Below, piece after piece: positions 13,766 to 30,299 of a stretch of DNA of 64,000 nt (its first letter is position 1; each line of letters begins with the position of its first letter). Source of the stretch: Beaufortia kweichowensis (Eukaryota > Chordata > Actinopteri > Cypriniformes > Gastromyzontidae); assembly GCA_019155185.1 (NCBI GenBank), contig CM032807.1, forward strand, positions 14,792,200 through 14,856,199, given 5' to 3'. The notes beneath the pieces were generated by a model. The model did no database searches, was not told the DNA's origin, and saw nothing but the letters and a program-made list of their open reading frames with translations. The position numbers and the translations under genes were made by a program.

Positions 13766-15790
13766 ACATACTGTATATGAGTTTTTATTACAAATCTTTA
13801 AATGCGTCTAAAGCAATATAAAAGTTTTTTCTTCTAGGAAAGTTCATACTTTCATAAGCTAATAAAACATTTCAAATCAATATTTTGATTCCAATATTTT
13901 ACTCATGTGGCAGAATAATGTACAGCCAGATTCACGTCTAACACGTGATGTATACATGCACAATACACAGTATTTATACACACCTCATATAAAGTTAGAC
14001 CAAGATTGACTTGTTATGAAAATATAGCGAAATATACAATATTACACACACAAATGTTATTTAGTTCAGCTTGGCCTATTGCTACCGGCAACGCGGCTCC
14101 ACAGGCGATGTCTAAAAAGACTTTTCCTGTTATCTTTTGTCTGACTGAATATCACTACAACGTTATGACTTAATAATTTCATCAGCAAAGCCGACGCATG
14201 CATTATCTCTGACACACCATCTCGCACGTTCTGGGCTAGAAGATTTCAGGATAATCTGCACAGTTATCCCATATGACCACAGGCGGTTGTAGCGTATCGT
14301 ACCGCAATGTATCACAACAGATTCGCTGTCACGATCGGTCCCCAAAAACCATGCATTAGGTCAAATTAGCCTCGTTTGACACTTTCCTTTCTGCAAAGGC
14401 GAGTTCAGAGCGTTCTGCTGAATGAATCAATGTAAATGTAAGCAGTGAAACTGAGAAGCCTGGTGTGTCAGGATTATTTACTTTTGCTGGGTTATATTTT
14501 GGTTCAGCCACTGGCCATCAGATACAATCAGTACAATCTGAATGATGTGCTTGAGGTTATTGCTTTAGAAGCATGCTCCAGCACCACCGCACATGTGGTC
14601 ACCAGACCAGAGGACGATAGGCCACAAAATTGGATTAGCCTGTAAAATCACAGATATGAATCTATAGAAGGATCTCCATACTAGATAAAAGACTGCTTTC
14701 ATTCATTAGTGGAAACTTGTGGGTGGTCTTGGGAGGGTTAATTGGTTAAATTACAAGACTTTATGTGTCCAGGGGTCCAAGTTAAGTGTGACACGGCGCT
14801 GTTTGTGTGTCCTGCTCACTGATCCACTTTAATTGGTAGTCATTAAACCCCACATTAGCCAATTGGCCGACTGCAGGAGCGAGCACCAGACCGTGGTGCA
14901 GAACGGTATGCTTTGCCTGATGTGAATTACACAACTGTAGGGCTACAAAATATATTGCTTCAGGAGGCTAATGTTCAGAACATAGCCAATGATGTTTACA
15001 TCAATGAGAAAATTAGAGATTGTGTATGCAAACAGCTAAACATAATATTCGCTGTGTAACGGGAGTCTTTTGTGGATATGGGAGTATATTTCATGAACGG
15101 GACTGCTTTGGTGCTTTTAAATCAAGACTATGAATGAAGTCTACAGTATAAAGCTAGCCTGTGTTTTTAAGATGCAGTCAACAAGAAAAACAAATACATG
15201 TTTTTATTGGTGAACACAACGCCAAAATTACTGTTGTATTGATGAGAGCTCAAAAGGTTGACTTACACAGCCTAAAAAGCAACTGAATTGTAATTTTGTT
15301 GACTTTCAAATACATAACACTGATGACTGATGAGGATTCTTGGTAGGACTGACAATCAGTATGAATTTTAACTTATAGTATAAATTGAATTATATACATA
15401 TTAATAAATTAATAAATTAATACAATTAATAAATATAATCAATAATCATTTTGTAAATGTGCTTTACATTCCGAGTATTAAAAGTCACCATGAAATCCAA
15501 AATGGCAATAGTTCAAAAATATATATATTTTTTTTATTGAATTATTGTAGTCTGCACTTCATTATTTGTTTTAAATTTTTGTCCCCTCATGTTAACTCCA
15601 ACTTCCAACGATCCAATATGTTCCCAATTAACGAAATCAAGTCCCATCCTACATTTTGTCTCATTTCAGAAGACGGTTTCAACTTTAATTTAATTGTGAC
15701 TTTAAATTGTATGAACTTATGTACAAGTCTTGAACATATTTAAATAGCTGAATTGTTTAATTGTAATATTTTTTTCATGACTGATTGTTC
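13766..15790. other. Intergenic DNA with a small CNE-like block
   Basis: The stretch 14720-14930 is balanced and has TTAATTGGTTAAAT, CTTTAATTGGTAG and GCCAATTGGCC. The rest is AT-rich. No gene supported. Confidence 0.35.
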
Positions 15791-16142
15791 TTAAAGCTGC
15801 AATTTTTTGGTTAAAAAACAAAATCAGTTTCTGAGCAAGTTTGTTTAACTTAATCCTTAACTTTGAATCACAATAATACACTTATTAATAGAATGAATAA
15901 TAATTAATAATATACTATAATTTAAATAATATTATATTATATTATAAATTAATACATTAATAATTGTTTAATTCATAAATAAATTATTAATTTGAGAATT
16001 TGGATACAATTTTATGCAAAATGTTAGATTGATGTCTTTGACTTCATGTAAAGCTAAGAACATAGAGTAAAATAATCTGCAATTTTATGGTCCAAACAGA
16101 GATGGCGATATAGAGGCGATAAGTTACAGATTGTATCTTAAA
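15791..16142. mobile_element. MITE with TTAAAGCTGCAATCTGTAAC ends, copy 2
   Basis: TTAAAGCTGCAATTTTTTGG at the left pairs with GTTACAGATTGTATCTTAAA at the right. TCAGTTTCTGAGCAAG and CCAAACAGAGATGGCG are shared with copy 1. The AT-rich middle is expanded. Confidence 0.6.
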
Positions 16143-16199
16143 CTAACAGCCCTAGACCTTCAGTTAACAACTGCAAGTTAATGTTTGCATTGTAAACAT

Positions 16200-17001
16200 A
16201 TTTAAAGTGTCATCCAGAGCAGGTCAAAACACAACACATCAGTACCATCATTATTCTGTGTATATCTCAAGCCATGACCCAAAGGTTGGAGCTGTCAGAC
16301 CATGATTGAAAGACGCCACACTTGAGAGCATCACTCCCTTGTTTCTCCTAAAGACGCGAGCTGACCCAGAGCACAGTCTGCCTTTGAGCGAAGGCCAAAC
16401 CATCTGAATCCACTCTGCCCAAATGAGAGCTTAGCTTTCAAAGCAGATCCAATGAGGTCAGGCCTCAGCATCCCCGCACCATGTGAGCGAATGAAAAGGA
16501 AGAGACCCCAGAGCTTCTAAGCCATCAGAGATGTGATACATCATTTTGTTTGATGCTTATATTGTCATCATGATTGCATCTGGATTTGTGCTTCTCACAT
16601 TCAGCCGTGGTGGTTAAATGCAAATTCATCAGTTTGCAGTCATGACCTGTTGAAGTAAACCATAATCCCAACCCTAAATCTTACCAGACAGTCATCTAAT
16701 ACTCTAATGCGTATGTTTAGTTAGTTGGCACATAGTTGCAAATTGCTAAGAGTTAGTTAACATGATGTAGTTGCAAAGTTAGTCTTAGTTAGTATAATGT
16801 ACAAAATAAAAATAAAGTGTTACTGTCACTTTAATTTTAAAATTGCACTCAACAGTATATTTAACATATATCATTTCATCAGTGTGTGCTGCCTGGGAAT
16901 ATGATTTTTTTTGTGTCTAACGTACTGTAATTACAGGAACATTTATGGAAAACATTGTTTTTTAGTGATAATAAATTGGTATTTGATCACAATCTACTCT
17001 G
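16200..17001. other. Unique DNA, CNE-like from 16240 to 16560
   Basis: A balanced, non-repetitive block (GACGCGAGCTGACCCAGAGC and surroundings) is followed by AT-rich DNA with imperfect TTAGTTAG repeats near 16720-16790. No gene. Confidence 0.3.
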
Positions 17002-17212
17002 CACTTTTAAAAATAAAGATGCTTTATGATGCGATAGAAGAACATAAAAATCTGAAGAAACCTTCTGACAAAAGGTTCTTTGTAGTGGAAAATGGTGCTT
17101 TAAACTATTAAAAAGTAAAAAGAAAATGATGCTTTTAAAAACTTTTGACAAAAATTTGGCATCCAAAAATATTTTTTCTATGGCATCTTTCTGAAGAACT
17201 CTTTAAAGCACC
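17002..17212. mobile_element. GGTTCTT palindromic MITE, copy B (diverged)
   Basis: AAAGGTTCTTTGTAGTGGAA and TTTTCTATGGCATCTTTCTG with TTTAAAGCACCTGTG identify the family. The left end is eroded. Confidence 0.55.
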
Positions 17213-17581
17213 TGTGTGCTAATGTGCTAATATGTTTCAAAATTGCAAACCACTAATAAAATGAATGAAAAAGTGCTTAAGTAATATTTAGTTTGACCTC
17301 TTGAGGTGAAAATATCTTCAAGTGAAGCACTTCTTTATGCTGACCGAGTGTTGAATTGGCGTAATTCAAGAACTATCTGTTATATCCTGTGAAAAGCTTA
17401 CACGCTCATCACACATTAACACCTTTTCCATAACATCTGACATGTATTATCATTTTTGTAAACGCATACAATATTTTCCAGCTCTCATTAAGGGCAGTCA
17501 TGCTATTCCACATGTGAAACCCAAAGCAATCACTGCGAGCATAAATTATTACAATTGAATTAACAGAGCACAGGCAGGGTG

Positions 17582-21734
<4,153 letters not shown>

Positions 21735-21980
21735 CTATTAAAAAGATGGTGTTAAAGGTGCTATTAAAAGCACTATTAAAGGTGCTTCACAGCGATGCCA
21801 TAGAGGAACCATTTTTTCCCAAAAATATTTAGTCAAAGGTTCTTAAAAGAAGCATTTCTTAATTTTCTCCCTTTTATAGTCTAAAGAACCTTTCTCCACT
21901 ACAAAGAACCATGTTTAAGGTTCTTTATGGAACCATTGGTTGTTCTATGGCATCATTAAGAGTGCCAGTATTTTAGGTTC
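21735..21980. mobile_element. GGTTCTT palindromic MITE, copy C
   Basis: AAAGGTGCTTCACAGCGATG and CCATAGAGGAACCATTTTTT on the left are the inverse of GAACCATTGGTTGTTCTATGG and CATCATTAAGAGTGCC on the right (the former is one base longer than it need be to show pairing). It is the best-preserved left end of the five copies, with nested GGTGCT repeats at its start. Confidence 0.7.
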
Positions 21981-22049
21981 TCTGGCCTAGAGAAAACAAA
22001 TGACATGTTCACATTTGTGAGAAACAATTGAGATATTAAGGAGATCTAA

Positions 22050-23330
22050 TTTTTCATTTTCTTTTCTATTGTTCTGTTCCGCACTTTCCCTGATGCATAC
22101 GCTATGAATGCAAAACTATGCAACGGTATAAAGAAATGGCATGCGTCTCCAGCACTGCAGTAATCATAAAGAACAGATGTTTTAATATAACTGACTCCAC
22201 TCCTAGCATCCCATATGCAATTCTGTTCAACATGCAAAAACTCAATGGACGAAATCTAGAAATTGCTTTATGCATATTGAAGACACTTGTCATCAGCATG
22301 TCACATAAAGCGTGGAAGGACAAGAGGCAGCGTCCCTCTGAGGCCTTTTTCTTCTGAAAAGTATCAAATTAGATTCAGGGAAATGGCCTTGTGCCGGCAT
22401 GCAAAGCAGAGCGTTTTTGTCTGCTGCTTTGCATATAAAAAAATGGGGGACCATGTAAATGGTGCGCGATACACAGACAAATTGGTCATTCAGGATCGGA
22501 ATGAAAATGACACTTGAGCGCAAACAGGAAATGGAGCCGCGCACCGTGAGAATTAGAGCCGTTAAAGTGTCACGCCTTTCAGGTGTCCAGATGTATGGTT
22601 TGAAGGAGACGCCGAAAAAATGGAGATGTTGATGAAGGTGACATATTATTGGTCGGGGAAACGCGCCTGGCCAGAACGCATTGTCTTTCAGGTGGTCCGC
22701 AATTTGTACCTAATCAGCTACGTCGCTAAACAAGAGAAGGTGACACCGAGGGGAAGGCCGTGCCGTGCATGCCGTTTCAATTGGCCCCGTATTTTTAAAA
22801 CTCATTCTCACCTCTCGTTTAAGGGGTTCATGGCAATCATTCCGAGCCGAGTCGTAATTCACGTGTCTGTTTTTCTTTTTGGAAGTAAATGATATCTGTT
22901 CTCAAGACAGAAGACTAAATGACCCCTTTGACTCCCACTTCGTGTTTTAAATGAGTCACTGTGGCAATTTGCCTGTTCAAATGGACATTACCGCAATGTA
23001 ATGCCAAGCTCAACAACACGGGCTGCCCTGTTCACGCTGGGCCAATCATCATTTGGACATTCAGGGGTCGTGGAATGGAACGCGCCGGAGATATTTTTCT
23101 CGTTCTGTCTGTATGCAAGCGAGGTAAAAAAAAAGTCTTGTAAATGTAGTAATCCATATGCAGTGCATTTTAAAGTGTGTCAGCACAACACTGGCATCTC
23201 TTTGTGACTGAGTGCAGGTCTACGGTCTGCTAATCTCAAGGGTCTAGCCATTCCGAGACCCCAGCCCGAGGGCTGACAAATGACCCTAATGAAATTGGAC
23301 AATTCAGCACGCATGCATAAAAAGGGACCT
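22050..23330. promoter_or_regulatory. Long CNE-like cluster
   Basis: About 1.3 kb of non-repetitive, CpG-retaining DNA. Sites include TTTGCATATAAA near 22430, AATTAGATTCAGG near 22367, GAATTAGAGCCG near 22550, CCTAATCAGCTACG near 22709 and AATGACCC near 22918. Overlapping ORFs on both strands are mutually inconsistent, as expected of noncoding DNA with few stops. A conserved enhancer cluster is inferred. Confidence 0.4.
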
Positions 23331-24439
23331 TAAATATTGATGGGATAGATTAACCTACTCCTGGATATTCTGACGTTTAATATTTTAAGTACCTGATGGT
23401 CTCTGTCTGATAAATGGAGTCGAGTATAATTGTCTGGGTTAAGTTTTTGCTAGCCACAGTTAGTGGACGATACAGACGTGATGGGATGTTGATGTGTAAT
23501 AAACGTATCTCTTCGACAGTAAAAAATGAACACGCACGTATTCTTTACAATCACCGCAAGGCATATGCAAGATTAAATTAAAGCAATAGATTTGCACCAG
23601 GACAAGAGCGTGGACTGATTTTTATTACAGAGTTTCATCAAAAGACAATACAAGAACGATCATTCTAACATCCAAGATGATCTACTGATGGGTCCTGATA
23701 TCAAAAATCCACAAACCACGTGATCTTCAGTTGCTTCAGCTACTATTGATGTGCACTCTTGACTGTTGATTTTATATTATGTAAAGGACAGATTAAAGAC
23801 AGGAAACAGGTTAAGGAGAGAATAACAGGACTGATAAAGAGGCTTGACTATTGATTATTAACTATTGATTTCATACATATAAAATAATATACTATATACA
23901 TATATAAATATAAAATTATAAACTTTCAAATAATGTTGTTTGTCCATCTCAGGAAGTAACTGCTGTAAATAATATATTGTATTACTTTATTTTACATGCA
24001 TTTATAGAAGGTCAACCCTGTTTGGGGTATATAGTTTAAAATCCTGATCTGTGTTTTTTCGTAATAAAAATAAACATTAACATTAACATGAAAATTATTA
24101 ATAAAGGCGTGCCAAAATGGGTAACAGGGTTGCAAGTAACAGGGTTGAACATTTAGATTTATTAAGTCTGCATATATTCTTATATTTTTAGTGCGGTGGG
24201 AAACACACTTTTATAGGTCAATTAATTGATTTTTTTGTACATAAAATGCTTAACAAAACAATGAATAAAGTGAATGTTAAATACTGCCAGAATAAATGCC
24301 TTGCATGAAAAAAACGAAAGAAAATAATGGGAGAAATTAAACAGGAGTAAAATTATCTCCTTCACTCCTGTCACGGCCTCATAAAAATGACATGAATAAC
24401 AATTATTCAAATTCATTCTGATCTGGGTTCTCACAGCAA
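23331..24439. other. AT-rich DNA with a short AACCCTGTT repeat pair
   Basis: GTCAACCCTGTTTGGGGTAT near 24012 and AGTAACAGGGTTGAAC near 24133 form an inverted pair about 120 bp apart, possibly a small MITE. No gene. Confidence 0.35.
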
Positions 24440-24680
24440 TCAGTTAATGTCTTAAAAAATCAATTTCAGTCCCACGCGGACTGGCGCTGAATGCCCTCGG
24501 AGCAGGCAATTATTAAACACACACACAGACCAAAGCCATAATTAGCGGGAGATCGTAATAAAGCTCGTGCACTGAGAGCAACTGCCGTTAATAAGTGAAT
24601 GGAGAGCGGGACGCAGAGGAAATGCGACCGGGCCTCATTTATGCTCTGATGACAGGGATGCCAGGTTTGTGACATACTGT
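24440..24680. promoter_or_regulatory. CNE-like island
   Basis: Unique balanced DNA with CAATTATTAAAC, CATAATTAGCGG and CCGTTAATAAG homeodomain-type cores and several CpGs. No coding signal. Confidence 0.35.
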
Positions 24681-24902
24681 AAACAAATGTCCAAACAATC
24701 AAAGACAAATATAAGCCCCATTATGCAGTAAAAGTATATATAAATAAATGATAACAACATAGATATTTGCAGCGACTGAATAAAACAAGCCTGTATGCTT
24801 AACTTCATTATCAAAATGTACTTTGTGGCGTTACTTTGTAGCTTTACAGTAAAAAATGGACTGTATTGTAATTATTATTGACAAAATATTAAATGCTTTC
24901 TA

Positions 24903-25035
24903 ACTTGTAAGTTGCTTTGGGTTTGGATTGACTTTGAGATTGGTTGAAGTTTCATTCAACCTTAAAACTTCAACAAAAAAAAAAACACTGTTACTGTACT
25001 TGTACTTGTAAGTCGCTTTGGATAAAAACTAAATG
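24903..25035 (+). mobile_element. SINE tail fragments
   Basis: TAACTTGTAAGTTGCTTTGG and TACTTGTAAGTCGCTTTGG with ATAAAAACTAAATG are two diverged copies of the fish SINE tail about 100 bp apart. No head is seen. Confidence 0.5.
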
Positions 25036-25149
25036 AAAAATTTTAATAAACAACAATTGTAATCTGCATGTTTGTGTCTATAAAACTTTATCTATATGTT
25101 ATCTAATTTGACTTTGAGAGCGGTCAACCTAAAGCGACTTGCCAAAACC

Positions 25150-25720
25150 ACTGAAATTTTTTTAAAGGTGCTCAAATTTGCAGAAGGACTTGGCAACCCT
25201 AGCGTTCAACACTTTCCTGGCACAGTTCGTGGGCACCTCCCCCTGCCCCACCACTCCTGCGCCCCCATCCCCACAGACCGCCGCCGTTCCAGTGGTGGTG
25301 ACGCTCCAGAGGGATGACCCTGACAATCTCATTATGCATGTACCCAAAGAAGCCTCCGGCATTTGCATACAGAAGACAGACCAAATAAGGTCATAAATCA
25401 GTATCCCATATTCAAATGAATTTGGGGTGGGTGGGGGAGACCCCTGGCTTGCACTTTAAAGACCTATATGCCACATACGGTGTGTGAGGGACTCATTCTC
25501 ATTAAGAGACGAAGCCCATCTGACCAGCGAGCATGTATATATCCTACTCGTCGCATTGCCCAGGGACAAGCCGTCACCCCTGAACATCAATATTCAAACC
25601 CAGATGCGACGCAATACTTTCACCGCCGTCTCCATCTTCCTCTGTAAAGTGAAGGTCATGCATTTTTGTACAGAACAGAAAAGCACTTTAGGCCTCTCTA
25701 TTCACATTAAGCAGCATATG
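25150..25720. promoter_or_regulatory. CNE-like island with a C-rich block
   Basis: A C-rich, CpG-bearing unique block (25220-25320) is followed by CTCATTATGCATGT and GCATTTGCATACAG, octamer-like sites. ORFs on both strands overlap with no family match. A short exon of an unseen transcript is a second possibility. Confidence 0.35.
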
Positions 25721-25899
25721 TTTTGAGTCAGGCTATAATGTGGGAATACGGTAAGAATAATTTTATAGTAAGCGCAATCGCGATCACTGTAAATTTCACC
25801 TAGTGTCAAGGATAATGTTGTTGCACGTGCATTTCTATCACTGAAACACGAAATGCTGAAGCTGTGGCATTGAAAGGACAGGAAATCTTTAGCGCTCCT

Positions 25900-26545
25900 T
25901 TATAGATACAAACACACAAAAAAGGCCCACGTTTTTATTCACGACGGCGTAAAGTAAGACAGATTCAGCTGTCAGCTAACTGCAGATAAAAGTGAGAATG
26001 CTTACTGTTTACAGACAGTCTATACTCGAATGAGAATTTCCATATGAAAATAAATCTCTCTAATATTACTCTCTTGTCTCTCTCATCCAGGTGGGGTGGG
26101 GAAGGGCTTCATTTTTTTAGTTACATGCAAATAACTATCCATCAGTCAATTTGGCGGTTCCACATCCACCATCGGTTTAGCAGAGGCTGTGAAGTGTGCC
26201 ATTCTACGCCAACAAAGCACAATCCTCCGCAATTAATTCCCAACCTTCCTCTACTGCTTAGTTTGTGTAACTCATTTCGAAACCAAACGCGAGATGCCCT
26301 CTTATGAATCTCTGCATGTTTAACACGGCTGCTCTTGATCCTGTGCAAAACAGGAGGCGACAAAATCTGCCTGTTTTATTACCAGCCTTGAACCGGCTGA
26401 CAGTGTCATTATTTCTTTCCGAACACATCGTGATGCAAATGTGCTGGCTAATAATGCAGGTTGGAGGGGAAGATCACTTTATCTACATGAGAGGGAATGA
26501 ACTGAGGAGCAACTGTAACGGCAGGCAAATGGAAATATGAGCAAA
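25900..26545. promoter_or_regulatory. CNE-like island
   Basis: Unique DNA with TACATGCAAATAAC near 26123, CGCAATTAATTCCC near 26228 and GGCTAATAATGCAGG near 26445. It is balanced and CpG-retaining, and no coding match was recognised. Confidence 0.35.
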
Positions 26546-27069
26546 CTAGTTTTCTCTTTTGGAAATATTTTCTGTCATGTGATGCTGAATACAGCGGCTA
26601 ACACTCATTAAATTGGAAGATTAAAGATTTAAACATTGTTTATTCCAAAGAACTACAGCAATGAAAAGCACTAGCTGCTTAGTATATAATGCTAACCGTG
26701 TTTCTAACCCTACCGCCAACACAAAAAACCAACTGCACATACATAAGCATTTTTTTAATGAAGGCATATCATCTAGCCATAACCAAATATACAATAATGG
26801 TCAAATATAATGCCTGTTAGAACTTTGGAAAATAGATGTCTTTGACATTTGTTCAAATATTATTAAAATGTATTTTAAATGTTGTATGCATGTTGCAGAG
26901 TTGTTCTTGGAGTATAAATTAAAGCTTTAAGAATAATAGTTTTCATTGCTGGTCCATAAGAGCAGGGAAGGGAAAGATGAAAAATCCATTAAATAATGAC
27001 TTTAAGGTTGACTCAGACTTTAAGAAAACAAGTCATATGTCAGTGTTTTTGGTTGACATAACTTAGGAA
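26546..27069. other. AT-rich intergenic DNA, nothing supported
   Basis: No gene, repeat family or regulatory pattern stands out. Confidence 0.6.
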
Positions 27070-27303
27070 AGCTTCAAAAGGTTCTTCACGGCAATGACAG
27101 AGAAGAACCAATTTTGGTACCCCAAAGAACCTCTGTCAAAAGTTCTTTTTTACCCTTTTATAGTCTAAAGAACCGTTTTCCACTACAAAGAACCCTTTAT
27201 GAAACAGAAATGTTGTTTAGATGTTTAAGGTTCTTAATGGAACCATTTAGGCAAAAATGATTTTTTTTTACATCATAAAGCACCTTTATTTTTTTAGAAG
27301 TGT
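27070..27303. mobile_element. GGTTCTT palindromic MITE, copy D
   Basis: AAAAGGTTCTTCACGGCAAT, AGAACCGTTTTCCACTACAA, GGTTCTTAATGGAACCATTT and CATCATAAAGCACCTTT mark both ends and the middle of the element. Confidence 0.7.
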
Positions 27304-28959
27304 AGGATCGCTGTCATTGTTCAGAAGATTCTAGAAAATTCTTCAAAGACGTTTCTTTTTGTGTTTCACAATATAAAAGACTGCTAATATGCTTAGTATT
27401 CAATAATGGTAAATAAATAAAAAATACTTTTTTCAACTAAAAAAATTAACTAAAAAGTTTTCGGTCTACTTTTTTGTAAGGCATGACAGCATTTTCACTT
27501 TTAGTGAGTTATTTCTTCAAAAAGAAACAAAGTAACAGGTCGAGCCACTGGATGTTTCAAACACTATTCTCACCAAAAGTTTCAGGTTTAAACACATAAT
27601 TCAGATTTCACAGCAGGTTCTCAATTATATCTTGGTAAACACAATCACAACTGCAAAAATGTATGTAGAGCCAAAGGCCTTGAAGTTTACTCAAAACCTT
27701 GAATCCCATTTTTGGAGAGAACTAAATGAAAATGAGTCAGAGTAAACAAAACATGATTAAATTTCCCTCTGGTGTAAAGTCAATGGAAGAATTGCTTTCT
27801 CCTCACTAAAAAAGAAAGAAAACTTCAGTCTCTTGAACTAATAACTAGTGACAGAGAGCAAGTCAAACAAAAGATCAGTCCAAAGTTCATTTGAATATTC
27901 AAATCCTCTCTGTTAAAACCCGTATGATCCATAAATCTTTTCTCAGATTTAAATTTTTAGCGGAGGTATTTGTGGATGCAGAGCGCCTGAAACCTTTGCA
28001 TGTTCGCTCTAGTTAAAATCCGTTGGCTCGCACAAACAGTTTTACGTTCTTTCGTGTCAGGACAATTCAACGAAGCATCAAAGAGGCAGCGGTGAGCAGT
28101 GTAATATCTGGCGCCCTCTCAAAACTAGAACCGTTTCATTGGTTTTTGTACCAAGATGGTGAACATTTAATAAAACTGTATGACGACTGAAGCACATTGT
28201 TTATTTAAGGGATATTCTGAGCCAAACCAGTGTGCAAGTTAAGCAACGGTCCTTGGCTAAAACAATTAAACTAGTTAAATGTCGGGGTTGACTCCGACAT
28301 CCCCTGTGTGCGCTGAAAGGCATCAGCTCTCAGATGACTGACTTCAATGGTTTAGATGTTTAACTGTGCAAACATCTGTCTCTCTCCATCACGTTCTGCT
28401 TAACAGTTCATTTAGTCATCAGATGTTCATGGCTAAACTTCTGTCACTAATAGTGAAAGAAGTCGAGATAATTCAACATCAGGTGGCAGTTTTAAGTTGT
28501 TTCCTGCCCCAACTAACAGGAGAATTTAAATCTAATGGTTAAATCCCAGAGACTGTTTTCCTGATTTTGCCAAGTGAAAGATATTCTTGAGTCAGCATCA
28601 TTGTTGACCCTAGGATGAAATTTCAATCAACCAATCAGATTTGAGAGATACATTTACAGTTTATTTTTTGGTTTACAATCTTGGTTAGGTGTTATTTCCT
28701 GCTTTCATTTTGATTTTAGCGATAAGTTATGGCTTATTAAAAATTCAATTCAATTCAATTTCAACGTATTTCTATAGTGATTTTGCATTGCATTTTGAAG
28801 TACAGAAGAGATGTACTTATGAAAAATATAGTAAAAAAAGAACACACACTCTGAACCCAGATTTTGTATTAATGAAACATTTTAAGTCGTTTTAAAAAAA
28901 AAACGTTGTCACTACTAAATCTAATTAGTTGTTTGCACTATTCAGGTGAAATATTGGGT
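27304..28959. other. Intergenic DNA, nothing supported
   Basis: AT-rich unique sequence. A fish-repeat-like GGCGCCCTCTCAAAACTAG is near 28113. No gene. Confidence 0.5.
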
Positions 28960-28989
28960 GCAATGATCATGTTAAGTAGAGACAACTTA

Positions 28990-30295
28990 GTATGTTACGC
29001 TTCTGTAAGGGAGGGGTGGGGCCTATTGAAACAGGTCGTGATGTGAGCAGCAGAGCTCACACTCTTCTGTCTGAAGAGTGCTGGTCTTTGGCGCGCAAAA
29101 CCTGGAGTTTTGAAAGCAGCTTGAAACGGTGAGTGTCTAATCTATAGAAATCTTTATGACAAAAATAATTACCCTAAAACAGTTGTTAGTTAAACGTTAA
29201 TAAGTTAATCGTTAATAAGTTAATGTAGTGTTAATGTGACGATCCATGCTAGTTTTTTTAATTTTCTAGTTCTTTTCTGTCAGGTCAAATTTTACAAGGT
29301 CAGCCAGTGTGTTTCTACTAGTGATGCGCGGGTCGTCTCATAACCCGCGGACCCCGCGGGTAACCCGCGGGTCGGGTTGGGGCGGGCTGAATTTAAATTG
29401 TCACTTTATATGCGGGCGGTTGGGGCGGGTTGAAGCTGGTCATTAAAACTATTTTAAAAATCCATGTATGTTATTTTTTCTGTAGCCTATAATAAATATT
29501 AGGGAATATCTATTTTCATATTTTATTAGGATTTTATTAGATTCTTTGATAAGGTTACAATACTGCAGAGTAACGCGCAACTTATGTCTGTGATGCCGCT
29601 CCCATAATAAATACCCCGCTAGGGAATATCTAAATTGTCACTTTTATATGCGGGGCGGGTTGGGGCGGGCCATATAATTTCATAGGACCCGCTGGTTGGA
29701 AAAAGTCCGACCACAAGATCACTAGTTTCTACATGTTACAGTTTACCTACAACGCTTGTATTTCTTGGCATAAGGTTTTTCATATATCAGCGCAGTATTC
29801 ATATACATATACTTGTCGCTAACGCTAGCATATGTGTTGTGTATTAAGATAACCGCTCAAAAATGTTTCATAAAGTTTCTTTTGAAACTTAATATAGTGT
29901 AACTTAAACTGTTTAAAAGATGTAGTCATTAGCAGATGTTCAGTAACAGTGGAATTGCTAATCTAAAAGTTTTCTTCTGCTCTGTTTTCACAGGTGCTTT
30001 TGAAGATGCAGTGGAAGTGTTCTGGATGTTAAAACTGCAAAACTCTATTGATACAAGATAACAGTTGTCAACTCAAAAGTTGTCAACAGTTTGTGCAGGA
30101 ATGTGTGCATTTGTTGTCTTTTCACTTTATTTTCATCCATGCTTGTCTGCATATTGTTGAATAATGTTAGTTCCTCTAAACAATTTACAATTGTTAACAT
30201 GCAAAAAGTTTGGCAAGTTTAAGAGGTTGAGTACATTGCAGTGTTACCTGTTTTTTGTCAACAATAATAATAAAAAATAAGAAAATTGAAATGTT
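28990..30295 (+). ncRNA. Possible two-exon polyadenylated transcript
   Basis: A GC-richer first block ends in a strong donor (AAACG|GTGAGT, exon end 29128). After 865 bp comes a pyrimidine-rich acceptor TCTGTTTTCACAG (exon start 29994), then about 300 bp ending in AATAAA at 30269-30274 with TGTT-rich DNA after it. No long ORF spans the join. It could be a lncRNA, a decayed gene copy or a repeat that carries a spliced unit. No promoter motif is evident. Confidence 0.3.
29319..29724. mobile_element. Non-autonomous hAT element with intact target duplication
   Basis: The element starts TAGTGATGCGCGGGTC and ends AAGATCACTA, so the ends are inverted for at least 7 bp. It is flanked on both sides by the same 8 bp, GTTTCTAC (29311-29318 and 29725-29732). 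An 8-bp duplication with TAGTGAT-type ends fits the hAT superfamily. The interior is G/C-rich, has no ORF, and contains a partial internal duplication (AAATTGTCACTTTATATGCGG near 29395 and again near 29632). Confidence 0.8.
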
Positions 30296-30299
30296 GTTT

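Noticed and set aside
25096..25396. Four overlapping ORFs around a C-rich block
   Set aside because: Open on both strands at once with unrelated products; composition explains the lack of stops. Kept only as a CNE-like island.
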